This document shows, piece after piece, positions 10,632 to 21,714 of a stretch of DNA of 64,000 nt. Both the position numbers and the translations under genes were made by a program. Origin of the DNA: Gnetum montanum (taxonomy: Eukaryota; Streptophyta; Gnetopsida; Gnetales; Gnetaceae); NCBI GenBank assembly GCA_015680685.1, contig MNCI01035092.1, positions 246,658 through 310,657 on the forward strand, in the 5' to 3' direction. The notes under the pieces are model-generated. The model did no database searches and was not told the origin of the DNA. It saw nothing but the letters and a program-made list of their open reading frames with translations. Within the stretch, counting starts at the first letter, position 1, and each line of letters begins with the position of its first letter.

Positions 10632-12455
10632 ATGTCTTCTTCTCATAGGTGCAAAGATTTCAAACTACTAGTCCCGCAAGAGTGAAAAGTGGTATATTCT
10701 CATCCAAATGAGGATGTACCAAACCTCACCTTCATCCTACATTAGGATGAACAACTATGATGGTGTGATATGGTAGGCAACATCATCTTACCCCCCAATT
10801 GATCTATACCCAAGATGCTACTTCAAACTCTCACAAAGTTGGACATCTCAAATATTCACGAGGAATATGTTGTGGATGATCATGACACTTGGGATTACCA
10901 TCGCACTAAAACACAATGTAGGAAAGATTGACATAACAAGAATTACCATGAGTTTACAAAGGGAAAACACTTTAGTAACCATTTATTCCTACTAAATCAA
11001 GATGATAATGAGGATCCTCCCCTTGAGGATTCTCAACATGAAAACTCTTCACCCCTTGTTGTTGCTAATAAGGACGTGACCCTAAACCTGTGATCCACTA
11101 TTCATAAACTAGATTTAGGAAAAAGTGATAATTAAGGCAAGGACTTGGGCAAACATCGTAATGGAAAGGGATCTAAGGATGGGGATCGTAATGAGTAAAA
11201 AAGTGGTGGTAGACACCATGGTGGTAATGGTAGTTCACTTTCTCCTCCATCCTCTTCATCTGATTCCAAACATTTCTCTTCATCTACTGGTTCTCATAGA
11301 AGCCACCATCAAAATAATCATGATGAAGGTAAACGAGACAACAATGATTGTGAAGGCCACCAAGACCGAAGGGATGGCTAGAACCATCATTGGCATCATC
11401 AACGCAATGACAATAATGAACCTCTATTAGCTACTTGAAGTATGCTCAACATTGTAGAGGCAATGAAGATCCTAACTAGGCATGTGAAAGATAGTAGGAT
11501 CAAGCACTTAGACATGAATAATATCCCAAGATTTGAGGGGGAATATAACTCTAATCCACAAACACACCTATAAGCTTTCCATGATGCTTGTGCCTTACAA
11601 AATATAGAAAATGAGTGGCGAAAACTCAAGCTTTTTCCTAGGATACTCATCAAGGAAGTTGAAAGTTGGTACTAATCTTTGGAACTAGAATCCATTCACC
11701 AATGGAGTACCATGTTAGAGCTATTTGATGAGAAATACTAGATGTACTCTAGAGTGTCTAATCTAACAAGGCAAATCCAAGGCTAGAAATAGAGAACACA
11801 TGAACCCTTGGATGCTGCCATGGGTAGATAATATTCACTCTTACATTGATGCCTTGACCATGGTTATTCTTAGAGGGAACAACTTCACCACATCATAGAT
11901 GGGCTTAGAGCAGAAACTAGGAGAACTCTTGGGAGGTATGCCCAAGGAGGAGTGTTTGAATTGAGAGCTCATCAAATCCAAAGGCTGATAGAGCAGGTAG
12001 CAAAAGAAGAAGGTGAGTTATGAAAAAGAGAAAGTTCATAAGAGTATAATAGGGATCCTTCCATCAAGAAATGGGATGTCCAATTTTGTGATGAAGAGGA
12101 GTCACCACTTAATGAAATGGTGAACAGGAAAACCTTGCCCATCTAAAGGTTTGTTTCTAATATTTTGGCAAATGTTGATAAATTATGGGACTCTTTGGAT
12201 GAAAAATTCAAAGCTACTATGAAGATTACTAAATAATCCAAAGAGAAAAATAGTGATTGTAACTGTAGGAGGTGAAAAGAAGCTAAACATGCCTATTAAA
12301 AAGGTAAGGACAAAGTTGTGGTCGTAGAGGAAGTTGTGGAAACTAACTCTAATGATGAAACTGATTGTAACATTTGTTAATATGAACATCCAAAGGGTTG
12401 TTGCCCTATAGTGTCACACTCACAAGAGTTTGGGGTGTATGCATTAAATCCTTGA
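10632..12455 (+). pseudogene. gag: E1 gag, decayed
   Basis: The likely start ATG TCT TCT TCT is at 10,632; E2 gag begins similarly (MSLSS). An acidic and Arg/His/Asp-rich N-terminal half is followed by the capsid-like region (MLNIVEAMKI, NNIPRFEGEY, AFHDACALQN, LFPRILIKEVESWY, QWSTMLELF). The region ends with an atypical zinc knuckle CX2CX3HX4C at 12,366-12,404 (D-C-N-I-C-*-Y-E-H-P-K-G-C-C) and VYALNP. At least 15 in-frame stops, mainly TAG, occur at expected Gln or Trp codons. Gag forms the virus-like particle and binds RNA. Confidence 0.85.
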
Positions 12456-13140
12456 CTAGCACATAGGCAAACACCTAGATTATAGACTTATCCTCAAGGC
12501 AATCTAAGGCAGTTCCACCAACAACAACAAGCTTACTACCCAAGTGGAGCCTCTTCATAACCTTATTAATAATACCAACAATGGTACCAACCATAATCAT
12601 TGGAAATGCCACCGCCAAGGTAGCAGTACCCTATAGGCAACCAGATCCATATGGGTACTATGCTCAACAACCCATCTCTCTAAGAAGTTTTGCAAATCAT
12701 ATCTCATTTTAGCATCACTATTACCCTCCAGAGTATTCCTAAACACATTCACTAGCTACTCAAGGGGAAAACCCATATCCATACCACTCTTCGCATTCAT
12801 CTGCACACATACCTCCACCTTCAACCTAATTACCTCTTACTCCATCCATGTAGGGTAACATTCCTTCATAGCCATAACAACAAAATGCTACGAGGGTTGT
12901 ACATTCACAACCAGCTTTCCAACCAAGTGGTTCAGATAATCGATCTAGAAAAAGATCCTTCTTCTAACCCAATAGCCCTTTCCAACCCTCACAACCTAGT
13001 ATAGCTGATCATCCTACATCTCCAATATCCTCATCCTCTACATCAAATACCTTTGAGTGCCCTTCAAACCAAGTGTCACCTTGGATTCACATTGTGATGC
13101 TAACTCATGTTGTAATTGACTAGATCAAGGTTGGCAACCT
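12456..13140 (+). pseudogene. E1 Gag-PR Pro/Gln/Tyr-rich linker
   Basis: This encodes low-complexity residues (repeated QQ, YYPSG, YGYY-AQQPIS, PPPS), aligning with the same position in E2 (37,200-37,790), E3 and E4. No domain is recognised; it is a polyprotein spacer. Confidence 0.65.
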
Positions 13141-13373
13141 TCCCATGAAAAGATCTAACCCAAGAAGTCGACTCATTTACCTATAGATCATTGGACATAA
13201 GCCATGTAAGGCTCTTCTTGACTTTGGTTTTGGAGTTAATCTCATCTCCCATGACATGTACGAGGCTTGGAACATACCACCTCTCAAGAAGAGAAACATC
13301 TATCTAGAATTGGTAGATTAGTCAATTACTATCTCTCTAGGATTAGTAGAGGACATTGTAACCATTGGAAACA
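13141..13373 (+). pseudogene. E1 aspartic protease, N-terminal part only
   Basis: The frame reads KALLDFGFGVNLISHDMYEAW (catalytic Asp in LLDFG at about 13,215), then YLELVD and LGLVEDIV. The protease then stops: at about 13,373 the frame passes directly into mid-RT sequence (TFKDNFTLPFMNQVLD). Comparison with E2 (38,066 to 38,950) shows about 880 bp missing, covering the protease C-terminus, the linker and the RT fingers. The protease would cleave Gag-Pol in the particle. Confidence 0.78.
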
Positions 13374-14060
13374 TTTAAAGATAATTTTACATTACCATTT
13401 ATGAATCAAGTGTTGGACACCATATCCAGGAATTGTTATTATAGCTTTTTGGATGGTTATAATGGCTATAACCAAATCCAAATTACGCTAGAAGATCAGG
13501 CTAAGACAACATTCATGAGTTCCTAGGGGATTTTTGCATATTGTAAGATGCCATTTAGTTTGTGCAATGCCTCTACAACACTTCAGTGCTTGGTCCTTAG
13601 CATCTTCCAATAGTAGATTAGTAGTGGTGCAGAAGTCTTCATGGATGACTTCTCCACATATGGAGCTATATTTAAGTAAGCCTTGAACTACCTTGAGCAA
13701 GTACCGAACAAATGTGTTGAAACAAATCTATAGCTCCACTGGCAAAAGATGCATCTCATGGTCCAAGAAGAAATTGTGCTAGGGCATAGAATCACTCAAG
13801 TAGGGATTTAGGTAGACCTAGAAAAGATAAGGGTCATCCAAGGAATAGCTTTTCAAGTAGAAATGATTAAAGATGTTCGGTCATTCCTTGGACATACTAG
13901 CTGCTATTGGCAATTCATAGAGAATTTCTCTAAGATCATAAAATCGTTGGTAGAGCTTACAAAGAAAGATGCACCTTTCATCTAGTCCAAGAAATGTGAA
14001 CATGTATTTCAATAGTTAAAGGATAAACTCATAGAAACACTAATCCTATGAGCACCAGAC
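13374..14060 (+). pseudogene. E1 reverse transcriptase, 5'-truncated
   Basis: RT blocks present: FTLPFMNQVLD, YYSFLDGYNGYNQIQITLED, AKTTFMSS*G (TGG to TAG), the catalytic VFMDDFSTYG (VFMDD at 13,635-13,649), and the thumb/connection (EIVLGH, VRSFLGHTSCYW, LTKKDAPF). The block with the first catalytic Asp (E2: VCIDLRLLN) is deleted. Multiple TAG/TAA stops. The minus-strand frame at 13,488-13,700 is a shadow. Confidence 0.87.
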
Positions 14061-14450
14061 TAGTCTAGACCCTTCCACATTATGATGGATGCATCTAACT
14101 AGCCTTGGAAGTAATGCTCATGCATATGGATGATAAGAAATGTCCATACTACATCCACTACGCAAGCCAAAGAATTATGGGAGCATAATTAAATTACACC
14201 ACCACAAGAAAAAGAACTAATGGTTATGGTGTATGCTCTTGAAAAGCTCTAGCACTATGTGCCTAGCTACAAAGTATTTGTGCACATGGATCACAGTGCA
14301 ATTTTCTTCCTCATGAACAAGCCGATGGTAAGCCCTTGTATCATACAATGGCTTGTGATCTTATAGGAATTCGATTTCATAATGGTAGATCGAAAAGGAA
14401 CCAAAAATGTGATCATTGACCACCTCTCTCGCTTAAGATGGAATAATAAA
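14061..14450 (+). pseudogene. E1 RNase H
   Basis: The frame reads RPFHIMMDAS (first catalytic Asp), EKELMVMVYALEKL, YKVFVHMDHSA (second Asp; M replaces T of TDH), NKPMVSPCII, ending KNVIIDHLSRLRW. This is the standard single RNase H of Athila-type gypsy elements, degrading RNA in RNA:DNA hybrids. Several stops interrupt it. Confidence 0.85.
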
Positions 14451-14589
14451 GAGGAGGATAGCCTACTCTCTGATTAGTTTTCAGACGAACTCCTCTTTAT
14501 AGGAGTACTAAATCATCAAACACTTGTAAAAACAACCTGGTATACTGGCATCCTTACCTATTAGAAGATGTCATAAGATCTTGACTTTA

Positions 14590-15840
14590 TAAAGAGGCAA
14601 AAATTTCTCCATCAGGCCAAATATTTCATGGAAATCAATGAACACCTTTTTAAGGTGTGCATCAATGGCCTAATTCATTAGTGTGTCCTTGACGAAGATT
14701 GACTACGTGTTCTCTAGGATGCTCACCAAGGGCCTTGTGAAGGCCACTATGTAGGGAGATGCACAACCATAAAAAACCTGATGGTAGGATACTATTAGCC
14801 TAAAATATTTAGGGATGTCCCTAAGGTTGTCCAATCTTATGAACATTGTCAACGAGATGGGGGGATGAGTACTTGCATGGAAGATCCTCAACAATGGATT
14901 CAATCACTGGAACCTTTTGACATATGGTGCATTGACTTCATAGGTCTACTCACATCCATGTTTAAAGGAAAGACATATATTATCATATTAGTCAACTACT
15001 GCACAAAATGGGTAGAAGTAGCTACTGTTACTGATTGTACATCATCCACTACTACTAGTTTTATACAAAAAAATATTGTAAATAGGTTAGGGTGCCATGT
15101 TCACTAATTTTTGACAATGGAACTCATTTCACAAGTGCCACTTTTAGAAAGCTAATGCAACACTTTGTGGTTGAGTATAAATTAACAACACCTTACCACC
15201 CCAAAGCCAATGGTCAAGCAAAGGTAACCAACCGTGAGATCACAAAAATACTAACATAGACCATTAGCAAATATAGGAAAGATTGGAGTACAAAACTTAA
15301 TGATGCCCTTCGAGCTTACTATTTAACATGGAAACTTCCTATTGGCTACTCTCCTTATGAGTTGGTCTATGGAAAACTTCCAACACTCCCGATTCAATCC
15401 AAGCTTCGTACACCCTCAACAACCTATGATTTGAATCTTGACCTAACTCTAGCACAAAAAGAAAGATTGATCAACCGGAATGTGCTACATGAAAATTGAT
15501 TAGTGGTCCTATCTTTGAACAAGGTGCACAAGGCAAACTTCAACTAGGCGATAAGGTTCTCTATTAGAACCTCACACATGTACCCTAGAAGGCAAAATTT
15601 CAAACATTATGGAACGGATCTTATATAATTGATAAAACCTTTCCCTTAGGGGCCATGTTGATCTACAAGCCTGAAAGCCCAATTAAAAAGTAGTTTGTCA
15701 ACATCCAACAAGTAAAACATTTCCTCGAACCAAGATAAGCTAGTGCAAATACCACCTTGATGGATGGACAACCACGTTCCATTTTTTGGATCTCCTCCTT
15801 CCAACTTAGCCATGGGGAAGATAGCCATCCGTGTTAACAA
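14590..15840 (+). pseudogene. E1 integrase
   Basis: The zinc-binding region reads DAHQGPCEGHYVG ... SYEHC, where the first Cys of the HHCC finger has become Tyr (E2 keeps SCEHC). Catalytic core: FDIWCIDFIGLL (Asp), a frameshift near 15,090, IFDNGTHFT (Asp), and [12 protein letters not shown] (Glu). The C-terminal domain includes GAMLIYKPESP and ends SIFWISSFQLSHGED, shared by E1, E2 and E3. At KILT*TIS the stop TAG sits at the codon where E2 has TGA. The plus-strand open frame at 14,865-15,107 is part of this gene. Confidence 0.88.
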
Positions 15841-17829
15841 TCCATATGGCTTCTTAGTTTTTCTACATTTTGTTTTTTACATTTTTAATTTTTACAAATT
15901 ATATATTTTACAAATTTTGATTTTTGGATTTTTCTAGTTTTACACCATTGTTAGTACCTTTGAGCCTTTCTTAATTATTTTACACTTTCTTGTAGATTTT
16001 ATTTGTTTTGTTTGAGTGTGAATTTTCATCATTTTTTGCTAATAAAAGTGCTTTATTGCCATAGGACACAGTGTCACTGTTGTTGTTTACTAATGATGGT
16101 TTGTGCTTAATGTTGTGATTATCAATGTTTAGTTTCTATTTTTAAATTCTGATGTTTGATGATTATGACATGGTTTCTTTTTCATGGAACAAGTAGTGAG
16201 ACCACATCATCTACCCATCTAATAAATTCTATGATTTTCCTTGTTCTAGGAATTTGGTAGTGAGACCACATCATCTACCCATTAAAGAAACTTTTAATTA
16301 ATCGGTGACCGTGGTAGTTCCAGAATTAGGAAGGATTCAAAGGTTTGTAAAGAGTGTGACTTGAAGGGGACTAAATACTCTTTGTACTATTCTACTTGCT
16401 TGAGTGCTTGAGTGTTTTTCATAGACTTATTACCATTCCATTTCAACCACTAATAGGAAGTCAAATAAAGTCATTGCATGGTGTGATTCCCATCCAAAAA
16501 TTCAAAAAAAATGATGGGAATTCAAAGCACACCCCATAGACAAATAAATGGCTTACAACCACTTATCATGAAACTAGAAATACATGCATCCATGGTTGAA
16601 TTTTTTCTCTAACTAAGGCCCTCTCTCACTTCCTACTTCTTTCTTTTCTTCTCTTTATGGAATGGTGGTTGTTTTGTAAAAGCACTCTCGTGTCTCATGC
16701 AGGTGGACCAGTCATAGAGTGGTAATGCAAAGTCATTGAAAGTGGATGGTTTTGATCTCGACTAAGGATGGATCTTCTCAAGTCATTTTACACAAAAATT
16801 CCACAAGAGACTTCTTATGACCTCAATTTGAAATATCATACCACCTTCTTTGTCATCCATCCATGCTACCATAACTCACCTCATTACCGAGTTCTATGTT
16901 ATGCTCCATGTCTTGGTCTAATGTGTTTGAATTCTTGGATAGATTCTTTTTGGTTAGTCCTTAATTTTTTATGACCATTAATCACCTATGGGGCTCATGG
17001 ACCCCTTAGTTGAGGTTATGCAAGAGCAATAAGGGCATGCACCTACTATGGGAAGAACTCACTTGCATAGCTCTTGGTTTGGTTAGTTAAGGTTCCTTAT
17101 CTTCGACATTGCTACAATCCTATCTTTCGCATATTCCATTATTTATTTTGCTCAGTGCTCCTTAACCATTTATTTCATTCATCCCCAAAATAATTTTTTC
17201 TCCATTCATCTATAGTGGATAAAAACTACATCGACAAGGCCTCGACAAGGCCCCATTGATGTAGTTGACCGCATCAATAAGGTCGCGTCGACGTAGCTGA
17301 CTACATCAATGAGGCCCTATTGACAAGGTGCTATTGATGAGGCCTTGTTGATGCAACACAAAAACCCTATATATCCCACTACAAAATTTGAAATTTTTAT
17401 CATTTACCCCATAACTCATGGGGATTTTTTACCATTTGTCAGATCCCAAATCCTTCTAGAGCCCTTAACTTCCCAACTATTTGTCCAATCACTCTATTTT
17501 TTGATCTTGCAGTTACCAAAGGTAAGCTCTTTATCATGGGGGCCACAAACCTTAAGGTTTCTAATGAAATTTTTAAAAACTTTTCTTACTCCCCCAAAGG
17601 GTTAATAACCTTAACAATATACAAACATAAATTTTTTTGAGAGTTAACACTTTCAACAACCTTTGAGATGATTTATTAATAATAACACATAAATAAAATA
17701 ACGATTGGAGTAATTAAATTAGCCATAATCACAACTTAGCCAAGTGTAACTATCCTAAAGAGATAAAGGTATCCTAATTACTTCATGTTACACAATGATT
17801 ACTAACCCAAGGTCCTATTGTGATTATAG
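15841..17829 (+). other. E1 post-integrase spacer and ORF3 leader
   Basis: Non-coding sequence shared with E2 (41,450-42,830), E3 (46,560-45,530, minus) and E4 (59,680-61,070); for example, the stretch near 16,340-16,560 with GTGTGACTTGAAGGGG and AAAGCACACCCCATAGACA. Near the 3' end it holds the internal motif cluster and TATA box, then a leader with GATCTTGCAG, AAAGGTAAGC and TTATCATGGGGGCC (17,531-17,544). A splice acceptor TGATTATAG immediately precedes ATG at 17,830. Confidence 0.6.
17226..17374 (+). promoter_or_regulatory. E1 internal promoter candidate before ORF3
   Basis: A cluster of TACATCGACAAGGCC-like half-sites in both orientations fills 17,226-17,356. It is followed 11 bp later by TATATAT (17,368-17,374). 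The same palindromic motif makes up most of E1's U3 in both LTRs, again just before a TATA box. It lies about 460 bp upstream of the ORF3 ATG. Function is inferred from the motif and TATA arrangement only. Confidence 0.6.
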
Positions 17830-20759
17830 ATGGTACCAAGATAGAAACACCTGCAAGAAGGAGAACCCTCTCAACCAAGGGAGAAACGGCCCAAAGCTAG
17901 AAGAGGTCAACAAGAATAAGCCCAAGAACTACCATAGGCAACCCATGCAATAGAACCTCTTCATGAGGAATGCAAAGTGGAATTTGTTTGATAGATTTAG
18001 GAAGAAGAAGTGCCAATAGAGCAATCATAGTGAGGGGAAGCACTAGGACCTATGCCAAGGCTTGAAGTCACCTTAACTCAAACTTACCTTGACATCATTA
18101 GGTCTCGAGAGATTCAACGCTTAATTCTCTAAGAAATAAACTTCACGCCATTTCTAGAGAAAGCTCCAATAGAAGTCAAAACATAATTACAAACCTCTCC
18201 CATGTGGCCAATCATCACATCTAGTGGGAAATGGTGAATAGAAGAGATATATCTCTTCTAGAAAAATAGAAGGCTAGGGTTCATAGTAAAAATCAAGGAT
18301 ATTCAAGTGTCTTACTTGATCGAGGCTATCACACAAGCACTGGGGTTGCTTGATATTGGGACACAGTTGGAAAAACTATCAACAAAAGGTGATCTTGAGG
18401 TGAAAAAGAAGTGAACTTAGTAGTGTTATGGGGTCAACCGTAAGGAGCATAGCACACTCACATTGATGAAATGCATCTACTTCAAAATTACGACTTATCA
18501 CCTCAATCCAATGTTGAGGCCTAGTAAGGTGACTACCATTTCCACCAGAGCATGTGCTACCTAAGTAGGAGATTCCCTATAAACCTTCCACAACTAATCT
18601 ATTTGAAGATTGAAAATTATTTCAGGGAAAAAAAATGTGGAAGGAAAACCTTGCCCTTTCCATGCCTCATCTGAAAACTCTACATAAGGGTAGGAATCAT
18701 TCGCTATGCCAATGACATAATTAGGCATGCTCCTTTGGATTTATGGTTTGAAATCATAAAGAAAAGACACCTACCACAACTCAAGAAGAGGAGCAACCAC
18801 CACCTTCATCGCCTACTCAAGAAACAATGCTAGAGGCCCATGCAGCCATTGAGCACTTGTGCAAAATCTAAGAGCAGATCTTGCATGAGTAAGAGTAGCA
18901 TGTAGGGATGAGTAGTGTAGTACCATCTATGTATTGATGAGCAATGAGTCACCTTAATGATGTGGCTCAAAAAATTAGCTAGATGGAAAGGGATGGACTA
19001 ATATTCTCTACTCAAAAAACATAATTGCGCACAAGGTCTGATCCCAATGCTTAAGAGGTGACAATGTCATTATCACAACACCATTTATTCTCAGAAATCT
19101 CTGAGAATCTTGGTGTGTTTGGAGGAAGGTGAAAGGGCCACTGTATTGGTGATGCAGCACCAAGGGCAAGAAACTATGGCTGAAGTAGTTGTTGACTATG
19201 TCGTCAAAGCACTGAATGCACCTGTGGCATCTGTACCAAATGTATCTACACTTTGAGATGTGCAGAAATTCGCAAGCATGTTTAGTGAAAAATTGAATGT
19301 AGCTTAGCATGAAGAATTACTAGATTGACTGGTGGGGACTAAGCAACCAATTTTAGATATCTTTGATTTTCTAGATAACATCACCGTAACCCAATTGAAG
19401 CTACTGGAAGAAAAAGAAAAATGCATTATCTTGGAGGGGCAACTCAAGATGGCTCAAGCACAAAATCAATGCTTGGCCATGCAGGTTGCTAAATTACATG
19501 CCCGACTTGTTGATCTTGCACTCCTCAGCCCAACAATAACTAGAGATGAAGCTTTCCAATAGCTTTAAGAATGATTTAAGAAGGCTTAGGAGGAAGCAAT
19601 GATGGCCATCTTCAGCTAGTCCATAGTAGAGGCAAAAACATATTCAGTTCAGAAGGACTTGGCTTGGATGCACTAGGAGAACAAAGCACTGACCACAAAA
19701 AGTCATCGCATGCATAATGTTGATGCCTAAAAAGAACAAATGCAAGAATTCATTCATCAACAATAGGAGTAGCTTACCAGGGTGAATATCAAATTAAGGA
19801 AATTGGCCATAGAAAATCAAAGTTTGTTAATGGAAGAAGTTCATGCCTTACACCAAAAATTTGCTATTGAGATTGCCACCTAGAAAAATGAAGCTTTGAA
19901 GTTTGAAAAATCACTATAGAGACTAGGTTGGCTTATAGAAGGAAGTAAATGAGAATCACATCTAAATGACAAAGGCAAAAGTAAATGAAGCTCTCTAGAA
20001 ACTTCAATAGCGAAAAGAAGTTTAACAACCCATCATTGATGAGATTATACCTACAACATGTTGCAGATAGAAGAAATGACAGAGTACATGGAGTTGTCCA
20101 ATCTCTGCTATGTGAACTTGGAAATGTTGACTACTGAATGACCATAGTCAGAGTTAGAAAAATAAGTGGCTAGCTTGTATTTGCTATATGAGGTAGAGTT
20201 CAAACACCATAAAGACACCAAGTAGAAGTTTGAGACTACAAATGTTGAACTCGAAGTTCTGAAAGCACAATTCATGGATCAAAGATCAATTACTAAGAAC
20301 TTAGCCAAAAGGATGAATGATTACTAGGATTTAAAGGATGTAGTTAGAGCATTCGACATTGAATGCAAACAATTTTCTACCTAGTTTATCAATGCGAAGA
20401 AGCTCTTTCCAGCAATCGCATGTCCCTAGGATGTGCCCATTTTGACCCACATTGGCGAAGCTACGTGGACGATGCATGATCCTAGAAGTAAGAAGGAGAA
20501 AACAAAAGCATTGTTGGATGCTTTTCACCTTCCACTAGAAGTTGTAACAACAACAGGATAGCCACAACTACCTTAATTGTCGCACATGTGTGAAGCCAAT
20601 GAAGGTCCCTCAAAATCTCAGGAGCCACCATTGCCTAGGACTATCTAATCTTCTCCATTAAACTTCATTCCATCAAGGAATGTGTTGTACAATTTTCAAG
20701 AATCATGTCATGGTGTTCAATTTTGTGTCATGAACACCATCACTTTTGTAATGTGTTGA
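17830..20759 (+). pseudogene. E1 ORF3: extra protein with globular N-half and coiled-coil C-half
   Basis: ATG at 17,830 directly follows an AG acceptor, as in E2 (42,932); in E4 the AG of TCATTAG ends two bases before the ATG (61,705). The N-terminal ~250 codons align with E4 ORF3 (EINFTPFLEKAPIE/EFNFGPFTKFALEP; SPMW/SPLW; DIQVSYLIEAITQALGL against GISIDFSAKAIAKVLK; IYFKITTYHLNP against IYFKIGTYHIFP). This pattern resembles the 'putative plant transposon protein' domain seen in some plant gypsy elements, but I offer that as a weak match. The rest is Glu/Lys/Gln/Leu-rich coiled coil (LKLLEEKEKCIILEGQLKMA). Numerous TAG stops and frame changes. Position recalls the env-like ORF of Athila, but no signal peptide or membrane helix is evident. 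Confidence 0.7.
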
Positions 20760-20880
20760 TCCGTACACTCAAGCACTCCATTTTTGTCAAGTTAGTTTAT
20801 TTTGTTTGTGAAAGATCAATCAATAATCCCATACCTTTCCAATTTTGTAAAAGAACTTGAGGATGAGTTTTTATTCAGTC

Positions 20881-20889
20881 ATGGGGATA
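20881..20889 (+). other. E1 polypurine tract
   Basis: ATGGGGATA immediately precedes the 3' LTR; E2 has GTGGGGGTA at the same place. This is the expected primer for plus-strand synthesis. Confidence 0.7.
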
Positions 20890-21709
20890 TGATGAGTCAC
20901 ATTTATGGATTACATTGATGACGCCTTGTCGATGTAGCCTGATTGACAAGGCCTTGTTGATGCATTGTATCATGCATCACTGAGGCCCCATCAATGAAAA
21001 GTCTACTTTTGGCTATAAATACATGCCTACTAGCCACATTTATGGTAACGAGATTTTAGTAGTAGTGAAGATCTTGCAGTTTGTTCATTTGAGAGTTAAA
21101 ATATTTCTCCCTAGTGCCCACAGTAGGAGTCATTGAGTGTACAGATCTTTATTCGAGCATTATTGTACCTAAGCATGATATTGTGTGCAACAATAAAGAT
21201 GAGCTTTTTGATAAACCTTGTAGCATTCTAGATAGATTAAATATTTTATTTATGCATTTAATATTTTTAATTAATTATTAAATATTTTCTTGTAATTAAG
21301 CTAATGAAGTAATTAAGCAAGATAAGCTAGATAGATTAAACACATAAGTACAATTGCTTTGAGCATAGNGGACATGTGCAAAACGTGGGACTAGATGCTT
21401 ATGTTAAAGACTACATAAATACTAGTTAATTAGTTAAATTAAATTAGTTAATCCAATTACTTTTATCTTCCTTTAAATACCAAAACCATAAAATACAAAA
21501 TGATAAAAATTAGATGCCTCAATTACCGTTAATCATACCAATGTACATCACAAGTGTAACTGGGAAGACAATGAATGACCTTAAGGAAAGGTTCACTATC
21601 TAAAAGACTAGTGCACCAGAAACTACAAAGTCCATGGGATTCGACTGGATCGTGCGTGAACGCTTTATGATTCGTATGGTTGGGCGTAGGGGTACCTCAC
21701 CACTCATCA
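20890..21709 (+). repeat. E1 3' LTR
   Basis: 820 bp, TGATGAGTCAC...CACTCATCA. U3 is 123 bp and contains more copies of the TACATYGA..GGCCTTGTYGATG palindrome than the 5' LTR, then TATAAATA at 21,014-21,021 and AATAAA at 21,192-21,197. An N at 21,369 marks a place where sequence present in the 5' LTR (near 10,090-10,170) is missing, probably a collapsed gap. About 45 bp near 21,580-21,630 are extra compared with the 5' LTR. Confidence 0.92.
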
Positions 21710-21714
21710 ATGGT

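Larger units (their letters stand above)
9700..21709 (+). mobile_element. E1: Athila-like Ty3/gypsy element with ORF3, complete ends
   Basis: A 12.0-kb LTR retrotransposon bounded by LTRs starting TGATGAGTC and ending ACTCATCA, with the 5-bp target duplication ATGGT at 9,695-9,699 and 21,710-21,714. Internal order: PBS, gag, truncated protease-RT, RNase H, integrase, spacer with internal TATA, ORF3, polypurine tract. The pol style (FLDGY.GYNQI, E-DQAKTTF), tRNA-Asp-like PBS and extra 3' ORF point to the Athila side of the Athila/Tat clade. A deletion in pol and dozens of stops make it non-autonomous. Confidence 0.93.

Noticed and set aside
10632-15840. TAG read as Gln (stop-codon reassignment) because TAG is the commonest in-frame stop
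   Set aside because: TAA and TGA also occur, TAG also replaces Trp, and frameshifts and deletions accompany the stops. Cytosine deamination and decay explain it.
17830-20759. ORF3 as a retroviral-type envelope gene
   Set aside because: No signal peptide, transmembrane helix or cleavage site is visible, and the C-half is soluble coiled coil. Only the map position recalls env.
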